Of a stretch of DNA of 43,192 nt, positions 24,854 through 34,456 are shown piece by piece. Position numbers and translations under genes: made by a program. Within the stretch, counting starts at the first letter, position 1; each line of letters opens with the position of its first letter. The stretch lies in the NCBI GenBank assembly GCA_913063495.1, contig CAJXXT010000019.1, forward strand, positions 1-43,192, given 5' to 3'. The notes beneath the pieces were generated by a model. It was not told where the DNA came from. It made no database searches and saw only the letters and a list, made by a program, of their open reading frames with translations. This stretch comes from an uncultured Gammaproteobacteria bacterium (lineage in GTDB: Bacteria; Pseudomonadota; Gammaproteobacteria; Pseudomonadales; Ketobacteraceae).

Positions 24854-27295
24854 TTACTCCACAGAAGGGCAGGGTTGGGGGTTTTCTGCTTTTTTGTCTA
24901 GAATGTTGACGATAGGCTTGTTGAGAAGCATCATAAATGCGGGGGCCAGTAAAAAGGATGCTACCAGCGCAAGAGCGATACACAGCGCGGTTAGCACGCC
25001 AAATCCAACCATATTATTTAGTGTGGACTGGGTATAAATTAAAAAGCCAAAAGACAATACTATTGATGTGACAAACATGGCGCGACCAGTAGACAGTAAA
25101 GTATCTCTGATTGCGAGTTTTGCGTCGCCGGTTATGGCGAAGTTGCGCCTGAACCCATGGATAAAGTGTACGTTATCATCCACTGTTAGGCCTATGGCGA
25201 TAGAGCCAATGAGCATTGTGAACATATCAAGCGGATAACCAAAAAGGCAGAGTATCGCAACGACAATGGTGATTGGCATTAGGGAAGGAATCATCGTAAT
25301 CAGACCGAGTTTTATGTTACCTACCAATAGAATCATCATTAGAGTAATGACAATGCCGGCGAGAATGTAACTTTCTGCGGTGGAGTAAAGCATTTCAGCA
25401 AACGTTGTTCCGAGTACGGCAGCAACACCCGTAACCACAATTTTCTGGGCGTGTTGTTGTAGGTCTTGATCGAGCTTGTCCTCCAGCCGTGTTAATAGAC
25501 TTTGGTAGTGAACCGCGTCAACCCAAGGAATCATGATGGTAATTCGCATGGTTTGATATTTTCGATCGATCAGCTTAAATAGGCTGTCAGGATTATCTAA
25601 CTCTACTAAAAACAATTCTTGGCTGATTAACTTGTTATCCTCAGGAATGGAGTAATAGGTTTGATCGTTGTTGTGTAACCCTCGATTACTCTCCTTTATG
25701 ACATCAACAACACTGATTATTTTGGCGATAGAGTAATGTTCTGTTTCCCATGTCAGAATATCTTCAATGGTTTTTTCAGCTTGCTGTAAAAGGGCTGAGT
25801 TGTTGACGCCTCGATCTTTGCCCGTGTCGATGGAAATTTCGATAGTCATAGTGCCGCCCATACGTTCTTGGGTTTTTTCAATGGCTAGTATCGATGGGTG
25901 GTTTTCGGGGAACCAGGATAATGGATCGTGTCCAAATTGAATTTGAGTGGCGATAGCAGTAGAGCTGATAAAAAGAATGACGCCAGAAGTAACGATGATT
26001 TTTGGGTACCGTGTAGATACGCTAATACAGGCATAAAGTATTGTATTTATCAGGTTTTTCTGTTGATTAAGATTGACCACCGGGCGTCGTTTAATCGGCA
26101 ATAGGGTAATTAGGCAGGGTAAAATAAATATCGTCAACATAAAGGCAAGTAATGAGCCGATGGCGCCAAATATACCCAGGCTGGCTATAGGAGATAACTC
26201 AGATGTACCAAAGGATGCAAGGCCTGCTGCCGTAGTGATGCTGGTAAAAAACATCGCCAACCCAGTATGCTCTAGCGATTGACGTAATGCATCGTTTTTT
26301 GTTGCCCCTTCATCATAGCGTTGGAAAAAAATGGTCAGTAAATGGATGCTGTCACCAACACATACAGCCAGTAAAAATGACGGTAAAATAGAGGTTGTCA
26401 TTTGCATTGGAGTATCAAGAATGGCCATAAAACTGATCGTTGCCGTTACCCCTAAAACCATTACGACTAAGGGCATAAGTACCCCAGATCCACGTCGGAA
26501 TATAAACCCTAAAACAATACCAACTAACAAAATACCCAACACACTGAAAACAGTAAAATCTCGTTCAATCGCCTCTCCCAGTACGATCGCAATAGGTTGT
26601 GACCCTGCGATACGAATGTCATCAGATAGTGTCCCTGTAAAACTGTTAACGACGCTGTTGATGGCGGCGTAAGCTTCACGCATTTCTTTGTCTTCCATGT
26701 ATTTTGTCGTGACATTGCCTTTGTCATCTTTCCCGTAAATATAGGGTTCAAGGCGCAACATGACGCTGGTGAGGTGACGGTCTTTTGATATAAGGTAATT
26801 CTGATACGTTGGGCTGTCGTAGGTATAACTTTGTAGTTCTTTGAGCTCTTGAGGGTCTTTAGGAAGCACGTGCGGTAACAAATCTTCGATGATTAGCGTG
26901 TCATTTTCACCGTAAATATGGGATGCGTTAATTAAAGAATCTACGGATTGAAGATAAGGTACCTTATCTTCTAATGTTTGATGGAAGGCTCGTAAATTAT
27001 CTACGAATGTTTGTTTGAAGGTATCTTCAACTTCCACCGTTATAATAAAAACCTCATCTCGACCAAAAGTATCTTTAAATTCGTTGTAATCAATGATGGA
27101 TTGTTCTTCTTGGTCTAGAAAACTCTCTATGGCGGTGTCTGTACGCAGATGAACTAGTTGTGAGGCAATGACGCCAATAACCAACAGGCATAGAGTGAAC
27201 CATAAAATAGGCCGGTGACTGATCTTGATGCCAAGTTGGCCAAAACCTTTCTCTACTGCCGATTTCCAGTTGGTTGTTCTATTTTTATGGTGCAT
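24854..27295 (-). CDS. RND-superfamily exporter (MMPL-like)
   Basis: Inner-membrane RND protein of 813 aa, paralogous in architecture to the next gene: TM1 at about 30-50 (ILWFTLCLLVIGVIASQLV), a periplasmic loop, a TM block with LLAVCVGDSIHLLTIFFQRY, a second loop, and a final TM block with IGSIAIGLTVDDNVHFIHGFRR. Both charged-helix motifs (GDSIH and DDNVHF) are intact. GGGGG lies upstream of the ATG. Such predicted exporters of the HpnN/MMPL group move hydrophobic lipids rather than drugs; the cargo is unknown. It is the first gene of the tandem RND pair. Confidence 0.92.
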   Translation of the reverse strand: MHHKNRTTNWKSAVEKGFGQLGIKISHRPILWFTLCLLVIGVIASQLVHLRTDTAIESFLDQEEQSIIDYNEFKDTFGRDEVFIITVEVEDTFKQTFVDNLRAFHQTLEDKVPYLQSVDSLINASHIYGENDTLIIEDLLPHVLPKDPQELKELQSYTYDSPTYQNYLISKDRHLTSVMLRLEPYIYGKDDKGNVTTKYMEDKEMREAYAAINSVVNSFTGTLSDDIRIAGSQPIAIVLGEAIERDFTVFSVLGILLVGIVLGFIFRRGSGVLMPLVVMVLGVTATISFMAILDTPMQMTTSILPSFLLAVCVGDSIHLLTIFFQRYDEGATKNDALRQSLEHTGLAMFFTSITTAAGLASFGTSELSPIASLGIFGAIGSLLAFMLTIFILPCLITLLPIKRRPVVNLNQQKNLINTILYACISVSTRYPKIIVTSGVILFISSTAIATQIQFGHDPLSWFPENHPSILAIEKTQERMGGTMTIEISIDTGKDRGVNNSALLQQAEKTIEDILTWETEHYSIAKIISVVDVIKESNRGLHNNDQTYYSIPEDNKLISQELFLVELDNPDSLFKLIDRKYQTMRITIMIPWVDAVHYQSLLTRLEDKLDQDLQQHAQKIVVTGVAAVLGTTFAEMLYSTAESYILAGIVITLMMILLVGNIKLGLITMIPSLMPITIVVAILCLFGYPLDMFTMLIGSIAIGLTVDDNVHFIHGFRRNFAITGDAKLAIRDTLLSTGRAMFVTSIVLSFGFLIYTQSTLNNMVGFGVLTALCIALALVASFLLAPAFMMLLNKPIVNILDKKAENPQPCPSVE

Positions 27296-27511
27296 TTAGT
27301 GTTTCCCCCTTAAAAGAAGACAAAATAAGGTGCATCAGTAAACACCTGGTAGACACTGTATACTTGCGTGGTGAGGCTGACAATTGACATTATTTCACTT
27401 TGGTTCCATGTGTCTCTAATACTTAAGGGGTATTTGGCTTTTCTTTGTTGTAATGGATTGAAATATATGGTCTTTATGATTAGGAACGTTAATGTTAACT
27501 GAGGTGCCACT

Positions 27512-27796
27512 ATGAACTTGGAAAAGTCCAAAAAGAGAATTGCTAAAAAGATAAAAATGGGTTTTCAGGGGTATCCTGAAATATCAATTGCCTATTTAGG
27601 TCGTAGTAACGATCATGCTGACGAAGTGGTTATGACGTTTGTAGCAGATGAAGGTGTGCAACCAATGGAGGAGAAGTTTAAAAGTGAGTCGGACGCTAGG
27701 GAGGATGAAGCCATTCAGTCTGCTATCGTGAAAATGATTGAGCGTTCCGATGCTAAAACCGTTGTCTTGATTGACGGGATAAAGCTGATTTCGTAG
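27512..27796 (+). CDS. Small hypothetical protein
   Basis: Soluble 94-aa protein with a basic start (MNLEKSKKRIAKKIKMGFQG), a strand ISIAYLGRS, an acidic middle and a C-terminal strand TVVLIDGIKLIS. GAGG lies about 8 nt before the ATG. No family is recognised. It lies between divergent RND genes and the histidine kinase, 162 nt before the latter, with no obvious functional link to either. Confidence 0.6.
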   Translation: MNLEKSKKRIAKKIKMGFQGYPEISIAYLGRSNDHADEVVMTFVADEGVQPMEEKFKSESDAREDEAIQSAIVKMIERSDAKTVVLIDGIKLIS

Positions 27797-27958
27797 TGGG
27801 AAAAACTGTCCTTTTTTTATCGAAAGTTTGTGTCAACTCTTCTTCAGAACAAAGAACCCGCCTTGAAGAAAACTTTGAAGCAAACCTTGCGGCTCCAGCA
27901 TTTGCGGTATTGGAGTTTGGGCTGTGGACGCATGTAATTCCTGACCTACAATGAAGGA

Positions 27959-29332
27959 ATGGAAAGAAAAGCGCAAAATAACAGCGATGGTTTGGCTAGG
28001 CTGGAACCTAAAATAGGTGGCTATGATGACATTTATTTTCGAAAAAGGCGGCTGTTATCCCTAGTTGTTTTAGGGGCGCTTTTTTGTGCTTCAGTATCAG
28101 CTGCCGTTATTGCATTTCTGCAAGGGGTATATATTAGGCAGGTGATCAATACAATTGTGGCAACAGTTGTATTAGCCTGCTTTGTTGTGTCTTATCGCTA
28201 TCCCAAGAAAGCTGCCCGTTCGGCGTATATTGCGATTGTTTTGTTGCACATTATTGGTACAAGTGGTTTTATTTCAAATGGAGGGGTTTCCCATTATGCC
28301 GCCGTGCTATTACCCATTATTCCGGTAATTACGGCGTTGTTATTAGGGCGGCTGGCTATAGTAATAAGCCTGATTTATGTGCTTATTCTTGGGCTTGTTT
28401 CAGGGGGGTTAACAATATACGGAATACATCCTCCGAATATGACAGTGTTGGAGCATCAACCTGCATTTGCAATGTACCTAACGATCGTTTCTGTTGTTTC
28501 GGGTTTTATAGCGATCTATAGCTTAATAACCACAACCGAGTTGTTGAATGCTGATGTTAGAGATTACGCTTCAAAATTAGAGGAAGAGGCCCTGGCGAGG
28601 CAAAAAGCAGAAGAGAAAGCAAATGAGGCATCACTAGCAAAATCTCAGTTTTTAGCAACAATAAGCCATGAGTTACGTACACCGTTAAACAGCATTATGG
28701 GATTCACCCAACAGCTGAGAAAATTGGAACTGACGGAAAGGGGGGTAGGGTGCACAGATCAAATTACCGCATCTTCTAAAGATTTACTTAAAAAAGTTAA
28801 TGATTTATTGGAATACACGGAAACGATTTATAGCAAAGCGGATGTAATTATCGAGCCCTGTGTTATTGAGGATCTTTTTTTATCGTTGACGGCGCTTTAT
28901 GCTGACGCTAAAAACAATAATAGTCTCAAATTTATTTTTTCAGCTCTCCAAAATAAAGTGATTTTTACGGATGTAGGGAAAATCAAGAAAAGCCTAATTA
29001 ATATCATTGATAATGCGCTTGAATATACGCAGGGTGGTGATGTTGTTGTGATGGCTGAAATTCAATATGTTAATGGTAACGCTATTCTTGTTTGTGATGT
29101 GCAAGATACAGGCGTTGGTATTGATGAAACGAAAATTGATACATTGTTTGATGTTTTTACTCAACATGATATGACACCGTCTAGATCTCATGAAGGCGTG
29201 GGTCTGGGGTTGGCTAGTAGTTATAGTTTGATTACGATACTTGGCGGAACGTTATCGGCGGAAAATAATAAAGGGGATGGTTGTACCTTTCATTTGAAAA
29301 TACCGGTTGCACTGGAAGAAAATGAGACATGA
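27959..29332 (+). CDS. Membrane-bound sensor histidine kinase
   Basis: Histidine kinase of 457 aa. About six TM helices span residues 30-195 and form a membrane sensor module without a large periplasmic domain. A coiled linker (LEEEALARQKAEEKANEAS) leads to HisKA with phospho-acceptor His237 in ISHELRTPLN, and to HATPase with an N-box INIIDNALEYT, G1 DTGVGID and G2 GVGLGLAS. No receiver or HPt domain is attached, and no response regulator gene lies nearby, so its partner is unknown. The ATG at 27959 is nearly adjacent to AAGGA, an unusually short spacing; no better start exists before the upstream in-frame stop. Confidence 0.9.
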   Translation: MERKAQNNSDGLARLEPKIGGYDDIYFRKRRLLSLVVLGALFCASVSAAVIAFLQGVYIRQVINTIVATVVLACFVVSYRYPKKAARSAYIAIVLLHIIGTSGFISNGGVSHYAAVLLPIIPVITALLLGRLAIVISLIYVLILGLVSGGLTIYGIHPPNMTVLEHQPAFAMYLTIVSVVSGFIAIYSLITTTELLNADVRDYASKLEEEALARQKAEEKANEASLAKSQFLATISHELRTPLNSIMGFTQQLRKLELTERGVGCTDQITASSKDLLKKVNDLLEYTETIYSKADVIIEPCVIEDLFLSLTALYADAKNNNSLKFIFSALQNKVIFTDVGKIKKSLINIIDNALEYTQGGDVVVMAEIQYVNGNAILVCDVQDTGVGIDETKIDTLFDVFTQHDMTPSRSHEGVGLGLASSYSLITILGGTLSAENNKGDGCTFHLKIPVALEENET

Positions 29333-29514
29333 AGCACGTGATACGATGAAGTTAAACGTCGCGTTTATTCTTTTTAAGGGTATTGTCGCTAATGTACCGG
29401 CTAGATAGTTATCTTGTAGATACATTGCTAGCGTAGCTCTGTCCTTGCAAAACAGGAGATCTCATGCCATATATTGTAGCGTGAATGGTTGGTCACTAGC
29501 TGCGAGGAGAGGTT

Positions 29515-31152
29515 ATGTTTGATTACATTATTGTCGGTGCAGGGTCTGCGGGGTGTGTCTTAGCGAACCGTTTGTCAGAGAACCCAAAGAATAGAGTGCT
29601 GCTATTAGAGGCAGGACCAAGCGACCGCTCTTTGTTTGTGAGCATGCCCGCCGGGGTGGGAGAGCTGCTTAAAGGCGGAAAGCATAATTGGTGTTTTGAT
29701 ACCGCTCCAGAGCCCCATTTACAAAATCGTAGTTTGTATTGGCCGCGAGGCAAAGGTTTGGGTGGTTCTAGCGCAATTAATGGCATGGTGTATATTCGTG
29801 GTCATGCTGAAGATTATAATGACTGGGCTAAGCAGGGTAACGCTGGCTGGGGTTATGCCGATGTACTGCCGTATTTTAAGCGTTCAATGAATCAAGAGCG
29901 AGGAGCCAATGATTATCATAGTGTTGGAGGCCCTTTAGCGGTGGAAGACCCGAAATCAGGCCATGAGCTTTTCTCGACGTTTATTGATGCTGGCCAGCAA
30001 GCTGGAATTCCCTATAACGCTGATTTTAATGGTAGGCAACAAGAGGGTGTTGGGCCTTTTCAGTTAACGATTAATCATGGCCAGCGCTGTAGTGCCGCGC
30101 ATGCATATTTGCGCCCCATCATGCAGCGCTCTAATCTCACCATAGAAACGGGCGCGCAAGTAAAGCGCTTACTTATTCACAATAACCAAGTTGAGGGGGT
30201 GCGGTACCGCAAGGGGTTTAGGAATTTGGATGCGGTTGCTCGGCAGGAGGTTATTGTGTGTGCTGGTGCGGTTCAAACCCCTCAGTTACTCATGTTGTCG
30301 GGAATTGGTGAGGCCCAGGAGCTTACGCGACATGGGATTGATGTGGTGCATAATTTGCCGGGTGTTGGTAAGAATTTACAAGACCATTTGGATGTTTGTG
30401 TTCAGCATCATTGCGTAAAACCCATCACGTTATTTAGCCAGACTAAATTCCATAATTCGATCATGACGTTGATGCGTTACCTGATGTTTAAGGATGGCTT
30501 AGGGGCATGTAATGGCTTAGAAGCAGGGGCCTTTGTTAAAACCGACCCCTCTCTGGATCGCCCAGATATTCAGTTGCACTTTATTCCTGCATTTATGTTG
30601 GATCATGCTCGTGAAGAAGGGCCTGGTCATGGTTACATGTTACATGCCTGCCAGCTGCGTCCAGAGAGTCGAGGTTACGTTACGTTGAATTCATCAGACT
30701 CATTGGTCCCTCCTGTTATTCAGCCTAACTATTTGAGTTGCCCTAAAGACCTTGAGGTAATGGTAAAGGCGGTAAAAATATCTCGCAAGATATTTGCAGC
30801 CAAAGCATTTGATGTTTATCGAGGGGATGAATACTTGCCCGGTTCTAGAGTGACGAGTGATGAGGATATTGCGCAATTCGTGAGGCAAAAATCAGAAACC
30901 ATCTATCACCCTGTCGGTACCTGTAAAATGGGTAGTGATAGCCTTTCCGTGGTGGATGCAAAATTACGAGTCCATGGTGTGAAATCGTTGCGGGTTGTGG
31001 ATGCCTCTGTTATGCCAACGTTAGTGGGTGGCAACACCAATGCCCCGACGATTATGATTGCGGAAAAAGCCGCTGATTTGATTTTGGGTAAGGTTCCATT
31101 ACCTGCTGACGCGGCGGTTGAAGAGTTGTCTGAGCAGTGTGATACAATATAA
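29515..31152 (+). CDS. GMC-family FAD-dependent alcohol/choline dehydrogenase
   Basis: FAD oxidoreductase of 545 aa in the glucose-methanol-choline family. FAD-binding VGAGSAGCVLANRL is at the N-terminus, GMC signature 1 RGKGLGGSSAINGMVYIRGH is near 79-98, and signature 2 GAVQTPQLLMLSGIG is near 250. The catalytic His465 is in YHPVGTCKMG, followed by GGNTNAPTIMIAEKAAD. This group includes choline dehydrogenase (BetA) and alkanol dehydrogenase (AlkJ); without a betaine aldehyde dehydrogenase or betI gene nearby, an alcohol dehydrogenase role is as likely. A strong ribosome site, GGAGAGG, precedes the ATG. Confidence 0.95.
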   Translation: MFDYIIVGAGSAGCVLANRLSENPKNRVLLLEAGPSDRSLFVSMPAGVGELLKGGKHNWCFDTAPEPHLQNRSLYWPRGKGLGGSSAINGMVYIRGHAEDYNDWAKQGNAGWGYADVLPYFKRSMNQERGANDYHSVGGPLAVEDPKSGHELFSTFIDAGQQAGIPYNADFNGRQQEGVGPFQLTINHGQRCSAAHAYLRPIMQRSNLTIETGAQVKRLLIHNNQVEGVRYRKGFRNLDAVARQEVIVCAGAVQTPQLLMLSGIGEAQELTRHGIDVVHNLPGVGKNLQDHLDVCVQHHCVKPITLFSQTKFHNSIMTLMRYLMFKDGLGACNGLEAGAFVKTDPSLDRPDIQLHFIPAFMLDHAREEGPGHGYMLHACQLRPESRGYVTLNSSDSLVPPVIQPNYLSCPKDLEVMVKAVKISRKIFAAKAFDVYRGDEYLPGSRVTSDEDIAQFVRQKSETIYHPVGTCKMGSDSLSVVDAKLRVHGVKSLRVVDASVMPTLVGGNTNAPTIMIAEKAADLILGKVPLPADAAVEELSEQCDTI

Positions 31153-31157
31153 CTATA

Positions 31158-31193
31158 TTGAATATTCTGTTGAACATTCTGTTTGAACATTGG
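31158..31193. repeat. 12-bp imperfect tandem repeat, about three copies
   Basis: TTGAATATTCTG (31158-31169), TTGAACATTCTG (31170-31181) and TTGAACATTGG (31183-31193) lie in the 66-nt gap after the GMC gene. No dyad with a T-run is present. Possibly a small regulatory or slippage repeat. Confidence 0.5.
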
Positions 31194-31218
31194 TTAACCG
31201 TTAGAGAATGATGCAGTA

Positions 31219-31953
31219 ATGGCAAAGCGAGATAAAAAAGCAGGGCCTATCGCCCAAAAAATGGAAGAAGAGTTAACACGTTACCGCAGTTTGCGACAGC
31301 ATGATGATTCCCAGCCAAAATTCAAAGAGCATGTCTATGCTTTACAAGAATGGCAATCTAAGCGGTTACAGAAAACGCATGATGTATTGCTGCAAGATGA
31401 GCGTTATCAAGATGCTACGTTGTTCTTTCTTGAAGACATTTATGGTGGGATTGATTTAACTGAATTATCTCACCAGATTGAGCGGGTGATGAATAAAGCA
31501 TTGAGGATTTTACCTGAAAAGGTGATGGCAACCTCAACGTACGCTTTAGAGTTTAATGCGTTGTCTGCAGAACTTGATGAAGCAATGGCTTGTTTCCTCT
31601 TTAACGAAATGGGGGTTACCGATATTACATTTGATGCATATACTGAAGCATTTCGTGAGGCAGTAGATATTTCGTTGAGGCATCGCCAGGCCGCATTGGC
31701 AAAAATGTTAGCGCAAGGTTTGGATAAGTATGTAAGAAGTCGATTGGTTTATGGTACTTTTAAAATGGTTAAGCGTCCTGCTGTAAAAGCAGGTATAGGT
31801 GAGTTGTATAACTTTATGGACAAAGGCTTTGATGTGATGCGCCCTTTGGGTAGCGCAAAGGAATTGATTGATGCCATTGTTGATGAAGAGGTTGCAATCG
31901 TTGACCGGATCTATGAGCGCAGCGATGACCCCTTCGGATTTCAGTTTTTTTAA
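31219..31953 (+). CDS. Conserved-looking helical protein, function unknown
   Basis: Soluble, highly helical protein of 244 aa. It starts with a basic segment (MAKRDKKAGPIAQKM), followed by a possible core motif LFFLEDIYGGID at about residues 75-86, a Tyr/Phe-rich middle (FDAYTEAFREAVDISLRHRQ) and a C-terminal part ending with DRIYERSDDPFGFQFF. No signal peptide or membrane helix is seen. FFL-D-YG motifs recur in uncharacterised proteobacterial proteins, but no function can be assigned. It follows the GMC gene by 66 nt and overlaps the convergent DUF4282 gene by 4 nt. Confidence 0.75.
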   Translation: MAKRDKKAGPIAQKMEEELTRYRSLRQHDDSQPKFKEHVYALQEWQSKRLQKTHDVLLQDERYQDATLFFLEDIYGGIDLTELSHQIERVMNKALRILPEKVMATSTYALEFNALSAELDEAMACFLFNEMGVTDITFDAYTEAFREAVDISLRHRQAALAKMLAQGLDKYVRSRLVYGTFKMVKRPAVKAGIGELYNFMDKGFDVMRPLGSAKELIDAIVDEEVAIVDRIYERSDDPFGFQFF

Positions 31954-32453
31954 TAAGGCCAGTTTGTATTTTTTTTTGGCTTGATGCTAGAGGGTTTGGC
32001 ATCGTCGGATTCTCTTTGGCTGTTTTTGTATCCCATGATATTCCAGAAGGGCAGTTTGCGAGTTAGCCCTTTGACTTCATCCATTGTGTCAGTTAATCCG
32101 GTGATTTTGTTGGATAGCAGTCGCATGTCATCAATATTCTCAGCAATGCGGAATACCACAATATAAAATTCCATTAACGCTCGGACAACGGTGGCGATCG
32201 CGATAAAGGTAATAGGGCCTGCAATAAAAAGAAAAAACATACCCCGTGCAATAGAAGTCAAGAAGGCTTCAAAGCATAGGTATAAAATGGCAAATAACGT
32301 GGATGCGAGGATGACGAAATAAAGTGCGGGAAACATTTGAACGGTAATGAATTTCGAAAATGAGAAGTCAAATAACATTTGAAAAAATGTCAGTATGTTG
32401 TTCGTGTTTTGTTTGTCGTCTTTGTTATCTTCAGGTGGTTGTGTTTTTTTCAT
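31950..32453 (-). CDS. DUF4282-like membrane protein
   Basis: Membrane protein of 167 aa with start MKKTQPPEDNKDDKQNTNN; upstream in-frame ATG codons would overlap the MATE gene. A motif FDFSFSKFITVQMFPALYF precedes two TM helices (about 45-70 and 78-105), which is typical of DUF4282. The C-terminal tail is cytoplasmic and Lys-rich. It lies just after the MATE exporter on the same strand, 17 nt downstream, so the two are probably co-transcribed. Family function unknown. Confidence 0.75.
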   Translation of the reverse strand: MKKTQPPEDNKDDKQNTNNILTFFQMLFDFSFSKFITVQMFPALYFVILASTLFAILYLCFEAFLTSIARGMFFLFIAGPITFIAIATVVRALMEFYIVVFRIAENIDDMRLLSNKITGLTDTMDEVKGLTRKLPFWNIMGYKNSQRESDDAKPSSIKPKKNTNWPY

Positions 32454-32470
32454 TATGTCGTTGTGTATGC

Positions 32471-33880
32471 TTATGTATGGCTGCTTACTTGCGGTATTGG
32501 CTGGGTTAACGAATCCAGCCGGTTGATAAACCATAGTAACGCACCTAATCCAGCAATGATATTCGCGATGCTAATTCCAATAAAAATCCCTTTTAACCCA
32601 AGAACAGAGTCGCCGATGTAAGCAAAGGGGATACTTAGAGCAAACAATCGAATGCAGTTGATAGCCATTCCAATAGCGGGGCGTTGCAATGCGTTTAATG
32701 AAGAGCAAATAACCATGACCATTCCTTGAAAACCATAGCTAACGGGGACTATCCAAAGGAATAAGGCGGTGGTTTCTATGACTGCGATTTCATTGTTGAA
32801 AATTTGAGCGAGAGGTTTTGCAGTCGCAAGTAAGATCAACGTAATAAGTAACTCCCAGCAAATCGTAAAAATGAGGGCCGCTCGCAGGCTTTCTTTTATA
32901 CGTTGTTGTTTACCTGCCCCATAATTCTGTGCAACAAAAGGTGTCATTACAGAGGATAGCGCCATGACTACGACCATAGCCAGTGACTCAATGCGAGTCC
33001 CCACACCATAACCCGCTACTGCTGCTTCTCCGTACTGAGAGATAAGACGTGTAAGCATACCCAGGACAATGGGCCCTAGCATGTTGGTTGCGGATGCTGG
33101 TATTCCAATACGTAACATGGAATACCAGTCTTGAATGATTGTGGGTAACGTTGTTGAGAGGCGAGTAAAACCAAACCCTTTTAAGGTAATCATTCGTTTA
33201 TGAGTGGCGAGTAAATAGATGACGGCGACAGATGCCACAAGCCAGGAAATGACGGTGGCAATAGCGGCACCTTGAATGCCAAGAGCAGGGATTGGGCCTA
33301 TACCAAATATGAGTATAGGATCCATAATACCGTTCGCGAGCCCCGCCAACGCCATGATGATACTGGGTGTTTTTGTATCCCCGGTAGCTCGTATTGTACT
33401 GTTACCAATCATTGGTACGTAGAGAAATAGCAAGCCAGCGAACCAAATGCTCATATAGTCAGATATTAGGGGTAACGTGGTTTCATCAGCACCTAATAAG
33501 CGAAATAGTGGCGTTAACGTGAGGAGTCCCAAAGCGGAAAGGGGGATGGCTGAAACTGCGGCTAATAACAATGCGTGTGTGCATATTCGTTTGGCTGATC
33601 GCTTGTCACCAGAACCGATTTTTGCGGCCAATATGGTTGCCGTACCGATGCCTAGCCCCATGGCAATGTTCATGAGTACAAAGGAAACGGGGAATGTAAA
33701 GCTGACAGCTGCGAGTTCTTTGGCTCCCATCAAGCCAATAAAAAAGGTATCAACAAGATTAAATAGCAGTATGGCCATGATCCCTAGAATCATGGGTAGT
33801 GTCATTTTACGCAGCGTGGGTATGACGGGGGCGTGAGTTAGCAGTGGTTTTTGATGGGCACTGCTTGGAGCGTCACTCAT
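32471..33880 (-). CDS. MATE-family multidrug/organic cation efflux protein
   Basis: Twelve-TM antiporter of 469 aa. The MATE fold is clear from the N-terminal LRKMTLPMILGIMAILLFNL, followed by VDTFFIGLMGAKELAAVSF and GLGIGTATILAAKIGSGD, then the second half GYGVGTRIESLAMVVVMALS and APFVAQNYGAGKQQR. It exports cationic compounds in exchange for Na+ or H+; the substrate is not predictable. The DUF4282 gene follows it on the same strand. Confidence 0.95.
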   Translation of the reverse strand: MSDAPSSAHQKPLLTHAPVIPTLRKMTLPMILGIMAILLFNLVDTFFIGLMGAKELAAVSFTFPVSFVLMNIAMGLGIGTATILAAKIGSGDKRSAKRICTHALLLAAVSAIPLSALGLLTLTPLFRLLGADETTLPLISDYMSIWFAGLLFLYVPMIGNSTIRATGDTKTPSIIMALAGLANGIMDPILIFGIGPIPALGIQGAAIATVISWLVASVAVIYLLATHKRMITLKGFGFTRLSTTLPTIIQDWYSMLRIGIPASATNMLGPIVLGMLTRLISQYGEAAVAGYGVGTRIESLAMVVVMALSSVMTPFVAQNYGAGKQQRIKESLRAALIFTICWELLITLILLATAKPLAQIFNNEIAVIETTALFLWIVPVSYGFQGMVMVICSSLNALQRPAIGMAINCIRLFALSIPFAYIGDSVLGLKGIFIGISIANIIAGLGALLWFINRLDSLTQPIPQVSSHT

Positions 33881-33961
33881 GTAAAAAACTCAAAACACAG
33901 GGGGGCGCTATTATCCCATAAAAAATGCTGAAAAAATGCCCAAAGAGATGTTAAGTGGCGT

Positions 33962-34366
33962 TTATTCTACAATAAAGCTGGTAAAGAGAATGGCTTCTAT
34001 ATCTGTAGGCTCATTTTCCGAGTCGAGAGCAGAGATAACTGCTGCTAATGCATCTTCCTTTAGTTGCGCCTTCCCGCCGGGGGATGTTAACGACGCTTCC
34101 TCTTGTCGGCTAAATAACATCACAAGGTTGTGACGAATATAAGGCCGATGGCGATCAATAGCTTCTACCGTTGGATTGCCTGTTACCTGTAGGGTGATTT
34201 CGGCTTTGATGTAGCTGAGTTTTTTGGATTGATAGTTGGTGATAATCGCTGGTTTTAGCGGTACGTATTGTACATCGCCTGCACCACCTTCTCCTTCTTC
34301 TGCATGTAGTAGCAACGGGGTTGTAAGCAAGACGATGAAGAATAAGGCCGTGTGCAGAAGTTTCAT
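33962..34366 (-). CDS. Orphan FliL-like exported protein
   Basis: Protein of 134 aa starting MKLLHTALFFIVLLTTPLLL; a downstream ATG is used because it starts a clean signal peptide. After cleavage, an acidic Gly-rich segment (EEGEGGAGD) leads to YVPLKPAIITNYQ and LSYIKAEITLQVTGNPTVEA, then DRHRPYIRHNLVMLFSRQ. The last segments resemble the periplasmic FliL domain of the flagellar stator. No flagellar gene is nearby, so it is a FliL paralogue rather than part of a fliL-fliM operon. It may be free in the periplasm or anchored by the hydrophobic start. Confidence 0.8.
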   Translation of the reverse strand: MKLLHTALFFIVLLTTPLLLHAEEGEGGAGDVQYVPLKPAIITNYQSKKLSYIKAEITLQVTGNPTVEAIDRHRPYIRHNLVMLFSRQEEASLTSPGGKAQLKEDALAAVISALDSENEPTDIEAILFTSFIVE

Positions 34367-34456
34367 ATTATCGATTCCATTAGCTGTTTTCAAAGCATAG
34401 CCAATTCCTCAGGATTTGCTGCACCAACGTGAAATAGAGAGTTAAATGCGAGCTTT

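Noticed and set aside
27310-27531. 73-codon minus-strand ORF upstream of the RND gene
   Set aside because: Overlaps the start of the small plus-strand gene at 27512 and the RND leader; no ribosome site or domain.
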